NCBI RefSeq assembly: GCF_014696625.1
Contig: NZ_JACJQL010000046.1
Coordinates: forward strand, 1-47,394
DNA from: Nostoc parmelioides FACHB-3921
Lineage (GTDB): Bacteria; Cyanobacteriota; Cyanobacteriia; Cyanobacteriales; Nostocaceae
Reading direction: 5' to 3'
Length of the DNA stretch: 47,394 nt
Of the stretch, positions 41,461 to 47,394 are shown in pieces (the first letter of the stretch is position 1; every line of letters begins with the position of its first letter). Below the pieces are notes generated by a model, which was not told where the DNA came from, made no database searches, and saw only the letters and a program-made list of their open reading frames with translations. A program made the translations under genes and the position numbers.

Positions 41461-41947
41461 ATTGTTCATCAACAATCGATAAAATACGATTATAGAGAGA
41501 ACGACTAACCCAAAATTTTGCTATATTGATTAAATCATCCAAAACGGGTTTAACTGATAAAATTAAACCCCGACTTTTTGCTTCTATCAAAATCCCTAAA
41601 ATACCTGTAATTTTCAAATTATATTCAATTGCTATTTGTCTGCCCAACTGTTCATCTATAATTAACCAATCAGCCTTTAATTCTAATGCTAAAGCGATAG
41701 CAGAAGATTCACCTTCATCTAATTTATTTCTTAACGACACCACTAAATCATCGTTGGTGATTGGGTTAACTTGAATCCAATGCAATGTTTTAACTTCTTT
41801 AGCTCCGGGTATAGAATCTCCCCACTGAGTTAATTCATGAAAAACTGCTGATGGTATGATAATGCCGCCATAAAGTTGTTTTAGTAAATGAATTTTGCCT
41901 ATAGCAGCTAGATTAGTAATAGGTGAAGTGTTGCTAACGATAGGCAT
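41459..41947 (-). CDS. PIN domain (DUF3368) toxin
   Basis: A 162-aa PIN-fold predicted ribonuclease. It starts MPIVSNTSPITNLAAIGKIHLLKQLYGGIIIPSAVFHEL and has acidic positions in LDEGESSAIALALELKADWLIIDEQLGRQIA. The first catalytic position is Asn (SNTSP) rather than Asp; this is common in DUF3368 as I recall. It begins 5 bp after the UPF0175 gene, the usual antitoxin-first order. The encoded toxin would cleave RNA when not bound by the antitoxin. Its stop codon lies in the hairpin after nifJ. Confidence 0.88.
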   Translation of the reverse strand: MPIVSNTSPITNLAAIGKIHLLKQLYGGIIIPSAVFHELTQWGDSIPGAKEVKTLHWIQVNPITNDDLVVSLRNKLDEGESSAIALALELKADWLIIDEQLGRQIAIEYNLKITGILGILIEAKSRGLILSVKPVLDDLINIAKFWVSRSLYNRILSIVDEQ

Positions 41948-41952
41948 AATTA

Positions 41953-42189
41953 TTAAAGAATACCCAAATTTTGTAAATCAATTTCTAAGTCACTTTCATC
42001 ATAATGAAGAGGAATATTTCTCTTTGCCAATTCATGTTGAAATTGCAATAAAGGCACTTGAGCCAACTGGGAAGCTTTACCAAGACTAATGTTCTTTTTT
42101 TGAAATAATAGGATAATCAGTTCGAGAATTAATTCCTTTTCTGATAATCCACTTGCTTGGACAATCTCATCAGAAATGACTAAACTCAT
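41953..42189 (-). CDS. UPF0175 family antitoxin
   Basis: A 78-aa helix-turn-helix protein that probably pairs with the PIN protein encoded 5 bp downstream. It starts MSLVISDEIVQASGLSEKELILELIILLFQ and has the HTH-like KNISLGKASQLAQVPLLQFQHELAKRNIPLHYDESDLEIDL, the UPF0175 signature ending in IPLHYDESDL. It is the promoter-proximal gene of the pair, consistent with autorepression. Confidence 0.88.
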   Translation of the reverse strand: MSLVISDEIVQASGLSEKELILELIILLFQKKNISLGKASQLAQVPLLQFQHELAKRNIPLHYDESDLEIDLQNLGIL

Positions 42190-42263
42190 CTTTGTTCACC
42201 AAGGTATCCAGATTATTTTAATTATAAAGGCTAGATAATTTAATTAATCCTTATCAATAATTA

Positions 42264-42292
42264 CCAAAAAAAGGGGTAGATATACTACCCCC
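42264..42292 (-). terminator. Intrinsic terminator of the glucan phosphorylase gene
   Basis: On the minus strand GGGGTAG-ATATA-CTACCCC type arms (42273-42279 and 42285-42291) are followed by a run of T (A run at about 42266-42272 on the plus strand). It lies 30 bases after the phosphorylase stop at 42322. Confidence 0.8.
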
Positions 42293-42321
42293 TTACCGAA
42301 CCAGGAAACTTAGATTATTAG

Positions 42322-44535
42322 CTACAGCAGAACCTTAGCTAAAATTGGCTGCACACGGGTAGAGATTTCTGGTACATACACCTGTGTAACGTAGTCAGCA
42401 ATCATTCTGTCTGTATTAAATAATGGTGCATTGGTTTTGATGGATGCTTTCATGACTTGCACCCAACGATGGGGAATCCCGTTGGCATCTTGGTCGTAGT
42501 ATAGAGGTACAATTTCCTCTTCTAGCAACTTATACAGGGATTGGGAATCAATGCGGTCTTGTAATTCTTGGTCGCTGGTGTGAGCATCTTCACCAATCGC
42601 CCAACCATTTAAGCCTTTACCATTTGCATCGGCTTGGTAACCTTCACACCACCAGCCGTCAAGGACGCTGCAATTAATCCCACCGTTGAAGCAGACTTTC
42701 TGTCCACTTGTTCCCGATGCTTCTAGAGGACGACGAGGATTATTCAACCACACATCCACACCTTGCACTAATTTCTGTCCGGTGTAAATGTCGTAATCTT
42801 CAATAAAGGCAACACGGTTGATAATGCCTGAATTATGACACCATTCCATCAAGCGTTGGATAATCCGTTTACCTTCTTCATCGGCTGGGTGGGCTTTGCC
42901 GGCAAATACTATCTGCACTGGACGTTCAGCGTTGCTGAAAATGCGTAACGCTCGTTCTGCATCACGTAAAATTAAGTCGCCACGTTTGTAAGGGCTGAAG
43001 CGTCTAGCAAAACCAATTGTCAGGATTTTGGGATCAAGTAAACTATCACTGGCTTGAATTAGTCTTTGGTCTTCACCCCGATGTTCCCGTGACTTTCTGA
43101 CTTTATAACGGGTGTAGGCGACTAATCTTTCTTTGAGGATGAGATGGCGTGACCATAATTCCTCATCGGGGATATCGTCAACTTTAGCCCACATTTGGGG
43201 ATCAATGGCGCGAGTTTTCCAGTCTGCACCCAAGTATTGATTATATAGGTCGGCTAATAAAGGTGCTGTCCAGGTGGGTGCGTGTACACCATTGGTAATG
43301 TAACCAATTGGCACTTTCTCTTCCGTTCTTTGGGGATAGAGGACAGTCCACATCTTGCGGGATACTTGACCGTGTAGTTCACTCACACCGTTACAAGCGC
43401 GAGACATCCGCAGGGCTAACACAGTCATACCAAAGGGTTCCCAAGGGTCACCCAATCGCCGTGCGCCTAAAGCTAAGAATTGTTCACGGGAGAGGCGTAA
43501 TTGTGTCCAGTAGTGGGCAAAGAAAGAGTCGATTAAATCGGGGGAGAAGACATCGTGACCGGCAGGAACTGGTGTATGGGTGGTGAATACGCAACTATTC
43601 CGCACGCTGGCTTCAATGTCGTAGAAGGATTTCCCTGTACGTTCGATTTCCAGACGAGCAATCTCTAGGGTACAGAAAGCGGCGTGACCTTCGTTGAGGT
43701 GATAGACGGAAGGTTTGATTCCCAAGGCTTGCAACGCCCGGACACCACCAATTCCTAAGACAACTTCTTGGGCGATACGGGTTTCCGTGTTACCACCGTA
43801 TAAATGTCCTGTTAACCAACGGTCAATGGGATCATTGTCATGGCGATCGCTATCGAGTAAATATAAACTTACCCTTCCTACTTGCACGCGCCAGATTTGC
43901 ACTGTTACCTGGCGCTGGCGAATCTCCAATTTAATTGTGAGTGGTTCCCCATGCTCATTTTTAATCAACTCAATGGGCATCCGGTGGAAGGAATTATCCA
44001 CATAATAATCTTCTTGCCAACCTTGACGGCTCAAGCGTTGACGAAAATAACCTTGGCGATATAGTAAGCCAATACCCACCAACGGTACACCCAAATCGGA
44101 TGATGATTTCAGATGATCCCCAGCCAAAATACCCAACCCACCAGAGTAAATTGGTAGAGATTCATGAATACCAAATTCGGCACAAAAATAAGCAACGGGG
44201 TTTTCGTGGGAAACTTGGGGTGCGACTCGACTCACCCAAGTATCTTTCTGGTTGATATATTGGTCAAACTCCTGCGCTAAGGCAGAAACTTGCTTGAGAT
44301 AAAACGGGTCTTCAGCTAACTGGGTGAGGCGTTCGTAGCTGACCGATTCTAAAATTGCTACTGGGTTATGTCCACAGCGTTCCCACTCTTGGGGATCAAT
44401 GGCTTGAAATAATGCTAGGCGATCGCCGCTCCAACTCCACCAATAGTTGTAAGCTAAATCTGCTAATCGCTTGAGGGAAAAAGGTAGCTTTTTACTTAAA
44501 TGTAAGGCTGCTGTATTTGCACTGCTCTGAGACAT
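42322..44535 (-). CDS. glgP: Alpha-glucan (glycogen) phosphorylase
   Basis: A 737-aa GT35 enzyme that releases glucose 1-phosphate from glycogen with PLP. It belongs to the type with an N-terminal DUF3417-like region (LKRLADLAYNYWWSWSGDR...AYFCAEFGIHESLPIYSGGLGILAGDHLKSSSDLGVPLVGIGLLYRQGYF). The C-terminal half has FARRFSPYKRGDL, FAGKAHPADEEGK and the PLP region EASGTSGQKVCFNGGINCSVLDGWWCEGY, where Lys of GQKV is the likely Schiff-base residue. Shorter than the muscle/E. coli type (~800 aa), as usual for this type. Provides carbon from glycogen in the dark, functionally linked to nifJ and CP12. A terminator follows. Confidence 0.93.
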   Translation of the reverse strand: MSQSSANTAALHLSKKLPFSLKRLADLAYNYWWSWSGDRLALFQAIDPQEWERCGHNPVAILESVSYERLTQLAEDPFYLKQVSALAQEFDQYINQKDTWVSRVAPQVSHENPVAYFCAEFGIHESLPIYSGGLGILAGDHLKSSSDLGVPLVGIGLLYRQGYFRQRLSRQGWQEDYYVDNSFHRMPIELIKNEHGEPLTIKLEIRQRQVTVQIWRVQVGRVSLYLLDSDRHDNDPIDRWLTGHLYGGNTETRIAQEVVLGIGGVRALQALGIKPSVYHLNEGHAAFCTLEIARLEIERTGKSFYDIEASVRNSCVFTTHTPVPAGHDVFSPDLIDSFFAHYWTQLRLSREQFLALGARRLGDPWEPFGMTVLALRMSRACNGVSELHGQVSRKMWTVLYPQRTEEKVPIGYITNGVHAPTWTAPLLADLYNQYLGADWKTRAIDPQMWAKVDDIPDEELWSRHLILKERLVAYTRYKVRKSREHRGEDQRLIQASDSLLDPKILTIGFARRFSPYKRGDLILRDAERALRIFSNAERPVQIVFAGKAHPADEEGKRIIQRLMEWCHNSGIINRVAFIEDYDIYTGQKLVQGVDVWLNNPRRPLEASGTSGQKVCFNGGINCSVLDGWWCEGYQADANGKGLNGWAIGEDAHTSDQELQDRIDSQSLYKLLEEEIVPLYYDQDANGIPHRWVQVMKASIKTNAPLFNTDRMIADYVTQVYVPEISTRVQPILAKVLL

Positions 44536-45079
44536 AAAATTCTACGCTTTGAAAATTAAGTGTGAGATACTTGCGGTTATCAAAGAAATACTTTCTTGCT
44601 GCATGGTTGACAACACAGCATTAGTAAACGTCTTGTTTTTTCTCGATTTTACTCATCATCTACCCCCAGCCAACGCCATTCAGGTTGATTTGTGTTGAGT
44701 TTCAAGTAGTTAACTAGCACCTGAATTGGGGAATTTTATTGACATCAAAACTTACCTAAAATTAGTGATGTTTACTCTTTATATCTTGTAGAGACTACCA
44801 TTATTTATCAGAGTTTTTGATGTTGTTTTATATCAATACCACTCACTAAATTTTAATTTATTTATTCTTTTGTAAAAAAATATTTAAATATATAACAATG
44901 TAGTGTTACCAGCCAAAACCTTATTAGCAAAATTATATTAGAGATGAAAAAATTCTCTGCATCCAAGAAGACCTTTCCAGCTAGTGAAGATTAATCGGTC
45001 TGATGGAAAGCTATGTGGAATCTGTTTTGCGTAAATTGACTGGGCTTGGAGAACTTACAAACAATAACTCTAGACTCAT
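44536..45079. other. Divergent intergenic region, 544 bases
   Basis: No convincing gene. The DNA is AT-rich (for example TTTGTAAAAAAATATTTAAATATATAAC around 44870-44900) and must carry the promoters of glgP (minus) and the RRWDN-repeat gene (plus). No tandem array or strong hairpin was seen. Confidence 0.5.
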
Positions 45080-45490
45080 ATGATCAATCGCATTACCTCT
45101 GTTTTTCTTGTTGGTTTGATAGCATCCGCTTCAGCTTTGGCTATTTCCCCCAAGGCTGACGCGAACACACCAGCGTTTTCTATCTTTGAGTTAGGTAGAC
45201 AAAATAACAGTCGCTATAACCGGGATAACGACCGTCGTGATGACTGGGATAATATCCGCTATGACCGCGATAATGACCGACGCTATCGGGATAATCACCG
45301 TCGTCACCGGAATAATCACCGTCGTAACGATTGGGACAAAAACCGTCGCTGGGATAATAACCGTCACTGGGATAATGACCGTCGCTGGGATAATGACCGT
45401 CGCTGGGATAATGACCGTCGTTGGGATAATAACCGTCGTTGGGATAATAACCGTCGTGACGACCGGAATCGTGACTGGTTTCGTTATTAA
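45080..45490 (+). CDS. Secreted basic low-complexity protein with RRWDN repeats
   Basis: A 136-aa protein with a signal peptide (MINRITSVFLVGLIASASALAISPKADA, cleavage near ANTPA). After ~50 residues it becomes a repeat of the type (N/D)RRWDN(N/D): at the DNA level an 18-bp tandem unit like GACCGTCGCTGGGATAAT from ~45340 to 45460. The mature part is rich in Arg, Asp, Asn, Trp and His, with only weak hydrophobicity. Function unknown; it might be a cell-surface or matrix protein or bind nucleic acids or polyanions. A hairpin follows. Confidence 0.8.
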   Translation: MINRITSVFLVGLIASASALAISPKADANTPAFSIFELGRQNNSRYNRDNDRRDDWDNIRYDRDNDRRYRDNHRRHRNNHRRNDWDKNRRWDNNRHWDNDRRWDNDRRWDNDRRWDNNRRWDNNRRDDRNRDWFRY

Positions 45491-45549
45491 TCCCTCCGTT
45501 TTCAGTATATTAGGCTATTCTGCTTTTAAGTTGTAAAGTCCATCGTTAG

Positions 45550-45577
45550 GGCTGTTAACTGTCAACGGTTAACAGCC
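45550..45577 (+). terminator. Hairpin after the RRWDN-repeat gene
   Basis: GGCTGTTAAC (45550-45559) and GTTAACAGCC (45568-45577) are perfect 10-bp arms around TGTCAACG, followed by TCTGTTAATTTTG. Part of the loop resembles the GTCAACC heptad. Confidence 0.6.
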
Positions 45578-45602
45578 TCTGTTAATTTTGCTTAGAGGTT
45601 AT

Positions 45603-45776
45603 TTATAGCGGGCGTTGCTGATTAGTGGGATGATTTTTGTCGGGCTTACGCCCCGCTTCGCTAACACGCAAAGGCGCAAAGACGCATACCGCAAGCGGAA
45701 CCCGAAGGGTAGAATCAATATTCTGCTTTACAAAAAAGTCTCAATTCATCCCGCATTTATGCAACGCCTTATAGCG
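45603..45776. mobile_element. 158-bp MITE-like element with 8-bp target duplication
   Basis: TTATAGCG occurs at 45603-45610 and again at 45769-45776, just outside imperfect inverted ends GGCGTTGC...GGGATGA (45611-45633) and TCATCCC...GCAACGCC (45746-45768; outer 8 and inner 7 bases complementary). The core of 112 bases has no coding potential and holds GGGCTTACGCCCC and AACCCGAAGGG, also found near 8000. It has no transposase, so it would move in trans. An 8-bp duplication is unlike IS630 (TA). Confidence 0.75.
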
Positions 45777-45780
45777 TAGT

Positions 45781-46629
45781 TCACAACTTCTCCAAAGAGA
45801 TTGCATGATGACGGAGATGATCTGCGATGAAACTAGCAATGAAATAATAACTGTGGTCATAGCCTGCTTGATAACGTAAATTAAGCGGTTGGTTAACTGC
45901 TTTACAAGCTTGGGCGAATACATCCGTTAATAATTGTTCAGTTAAAAATTTATCAGACGTACCTTGGTCTATGAGAATTTGGCTGTGATAGCCCAACTGT
46001 TTGACTAATTCACTAGCATCATAAGCCAGCCAACTTGCTTGATTATTGCCCAGATAACGACTAAAAGCTTTTTGACCCCACGGACAGCCTATAGGTGCAA
46101 CAATCGGTGCAAAAGCCGACACAGATTTGAAAATATGGGGATTACGCAAAGCACAGACCAGCGCCCCATGTCCACCCATAGAGTGACCAAAAATTCCTTG
46201 TTTCTCAGGTTGTATAGGGAAATTAGCCGCAATCAAAGCAGGTAATTCCTGCACAATATAACTATACATTTGGTAGTGCGATCGCCAAGGTTTTTCCGTC
46301 GCATCCACATAAAAACCCGCACCTGTACCAAAATCCCACTCGTCATCCTCACCAGCAATTCCAGTATTGCGCGGGCTAGTGTCTGGCGCAACCAAAATTA
46401 ATCCATACTCAGCCGCGTAACGTTGCGCCCCAGCTTTAGCCATAAAATTTTCTTCTGTACAAGTCAAACCAGAAAGAAAATAGAGGACTGGTAGAGGTTT
46501 TTCGGCTGCTTGCGGTGGCTGATAAACAGCAAAACGCATTTCCCCGTTACAGGTAGAAGACGGATGAGAATAAAAGCCGAGTTTACCGCCAAAGCTTTGA
46601 TATTCTGAGATCAGTTTGAGATTATTCAT
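45781..46629 (-). CDS. fghA: S-formylglutathione hydrolase
   Basis: A 282-aa esterase D-type alpha/beta hydrolase that hydrolyses S-formylglutathione to formate and glutathione, the second step of glutathione-dependent formaldehyde detoxification. The nucleophile elbow is GHSMGGHGAL (Ser ~ residue 147); the acid is in DQGTSDKFL and the His in GYDHSYYFI. The oxyanion-hole region LSGLTCTEENFMAKAGAQRYA is typical of FghA. No formaldehyde dehydrogenase is adjacent. Its stop codon is 4 bases from the 8-bp duplication of the MITE-like element. Confidence 0.93.
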   Translation of the reverse strand: MNNLKLISEYQSFGGKLGFYSHPSSTCNGEMRFAVYQPPQAAEKPLPVLYFLSGLTCTEENFMAKAGAQRYAAEYGLILVAPDTSPRNTGIAGEDDEWDFGTGAGFYVDATEKPWRSHYQMYSYIVQELPALIAANFPIQPEKQGIFGHSMGGHGALVCALRNPHIFKSVSAFAPIVAPIGCPWGQKAFSRYLGNNQASWLAYDASELVKQLGYHSQILIDQGTSDKFLTEQLLTDVFAQACKAVNQPLNLRYQAGYDHSYYFIASFIADHLRHHAISLEKL

Positions 46630-46802
46630 CTACTTAATTAAATCATCTGTTGTAGGTATACCCGGATAGAAGCGATCGCTCATCGTTGAAAGTTCCGTGG
46701 GAAGAAGGTGGTTAGGGTTGGGAAATATTTATCAATCATCATTGATAAAATGAAGTAGGTTGACACTCCTCAGCCTAATACTCACTGATGCTGCGAGGAA
46801 AT

Positions 46803-47394
46803 ATGCTGTTAACTGAACTTCGTGCTGATCGGGTAGTTCTCCATAATATTAGTTGGCAACAATTTGAGAATTTATTAGTAAATTTAGGTGAAAGTAGAGC
46901 AGCTAGGATTGCTTACGATGATGGCACTTTAGAGATTATGACCCCATTACCAGAACACGAATATTATAAAGAAATAATTGGTGACATTATCAAAGATACG
47001 GCTGAAGTTTTAGAGTTAGATTATGAATGTTATGGTTCAACTACCTGGAAACGAGAATTAAAAAAGGCTGGGATAGAATCTGACAATTGCTTTTATTTCC
47101 AAAATGAAGCCTTAATTAGAGGTAAGCTCAGTTTTGATTTAAATCAAGACCCACCTCCAGATTTAGCTTTAGAAATTGATGTTATGAGTAAATCATTAGA
47201 TAGATTTCCTCTCTATGTTCGGTTAGGTGTGCCTGAAATCTGGTGTTATGATGCTGGAGACATCAAAATTTACCAATTGCAAGGTGAGAAATATATCCAA
47301 ACCGAAACAAGTTTAGTATTTCCTAATTTAAATATTCAAGAAATTCCATCACTAATTGAAAGATACCGCATGGCGGGAAGGCGGGTATTTCGAC
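46803..47394 (+). CDS. Uma2 family endonuclease-like protein (3' end beyond window)
   Basis: The frame is open from the ATG at 46803 to the last base, giving 197 codons without a stop. CGAGGA lies 3 bases before this ATG, so it is preferred to the in-frame ATG at 46788. Family blocks: ISWQQFENLLVNLGESRAARIAYDDGTLEIMTPLPEHEYYKEIIGDII, then the catalytic-type PDLALEIDVMSKSLDRFPLYVRLGVPEIWCYD. The sequence continues IYQLQGEKYIQTETSLVFPNL and reaches the window end in RMAGRRVFR. It is a different subgroup from the Uma2 gene at 16.8 kb. Confidence 0.85.
   Translation, partial: MLLTELRADRVVLHNISWQQFENLLVNLGESRAARIAYDDGTLEIMTPLPEHEYYKEIIGDIIKDTAEVLELDYECYGSTTWKRELKKAGIESDNCFYFQNEALIRGKLSFDLNQDPPPDLALEIDVMSKSLDRFPLYVRLGVPEIWCYDAGDIKIYQLQGEKYIQTETSLVFPNLNIQEIPSLIERYRMAGRRVFR

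Noticed and set aside
41459..41947. PIN protein as inactive because the first acid is Asn
   Set aside because: An Asn at this position is common in DUF3368 proteins as I recall; the rest is intact, so inactivation is not supported.
45237..45536. Open frame rich in GIITVVGIMTVAG overlapping the RRWDN gene
   Set aside because: It is the other frame of the 18-bp repeat; the RRWDN frame has a signal peptide and a proper start.
46761..46772. ACTCCTCAG as a possible Yfr1-like small RNA motif
   Set aside because: The core ACTCCTCACAC is not complete and no flanking stem-loops or terminator are visible.

Overview
The window is a chromosomal segment of a filamentous heterocyst-forming-type cyanobacterium, most likely Nostoc/Anabaena (Nostocaceae). 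The evidence is a moderate GC content, very many GCGATCGC (HIP1) octamers, abundant heptameric short tandem repeats (STRRs) in and between genes, and typically cyanobacterial genes: CP12, a PTOX-type alternative oxidase, a PaO-like Rieske oxygenase, an MPBQ/MSBQ methyltransferase (tocopherol/plastoquinone branch), an EGY-like site-2 protease and nifJ. No rRNA, tRNA or CRISPR was recognised.

Layout. 1-96 is the tail of an IS630-like transposase, followed by a long gene-free stretch. 842-3258 is a two-gene polysaccharide unit (sugar transferase and GalE-like epimerase, overlapping by 4 bp). A metallophosphoesterase converges on a FIST protein across a 23-unit heptad tract. Then come CP12, two small cyanobacterial proteins, cbiD and guaA (6.4-11.0 kb). 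The minus-strand block at 11-17.4 kb holds PTOX, the PaO-like Rieske oxygenase, a half-size TauE/SafE protein, an unrecognised 256-aa protein, an orphan Phd antitoxin, an M20 amidohydrolase and a Uma2 protein. 17.6-20.6 kb has a B12-binding radical SAM protein and a divergent azoreductase/HxlR pair with palindromic operator-like DNA. 20.6-22.8 kb is an apparent operon of three tandem VWA paralogues plus a small coiled-coil protein. 23-27.6 kb has a TrkA/KtrA-like protein, a DUF3124 lipoprotein, a Na+/H+ antiporter and an EGY-like protease. 27.7-33.1 kb has an Rpn-type nuclease with an EEGR repeat, a GHL10-type secreted hydrolase, an apparently truncated protein, a repeat-rich gap and a modular secreted protein. 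33.2-35.6 kb is a feo operon in which FeoB is divided into separate GTPase and membrane genes, followed by feoA. Next are the methyltransferase, a DUF202 protein, nifJ (with two heptad repeats inside its reading frame), a PIN/UPF0175 toxin-antitoxin pair, an alpha-glucan phosphorylase, an RRWDN-repeat secreted protein, a 158-bp MITE-like element with 8-bp direct repeats, an S-formylglutathione hydrolase and a Uma2 gene cut by the window end.

Functional themes. Several genes concern redox and electron balance: PTOX, Rieske oxygenase, azoreductase with a Cys-containing regulator, PFOR, CP12 and FeoAB. Carbon storage and use is represented by glycogen phosphorylase, PFOR and CP12, and ion homeostasis by the TrkA-like protein and the antiporter. 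The most unusual signals are (1) repeat DNA that has become protein-coding (nifJ, the DUF3124 gene, the Rpn gene), (2) the split feoB with a 13-bp-arm hairpin abutting its start codon, (3) the triple VWA operon, and (4) the MITE-like element. All calls are by eye from sequence; no database search was run.
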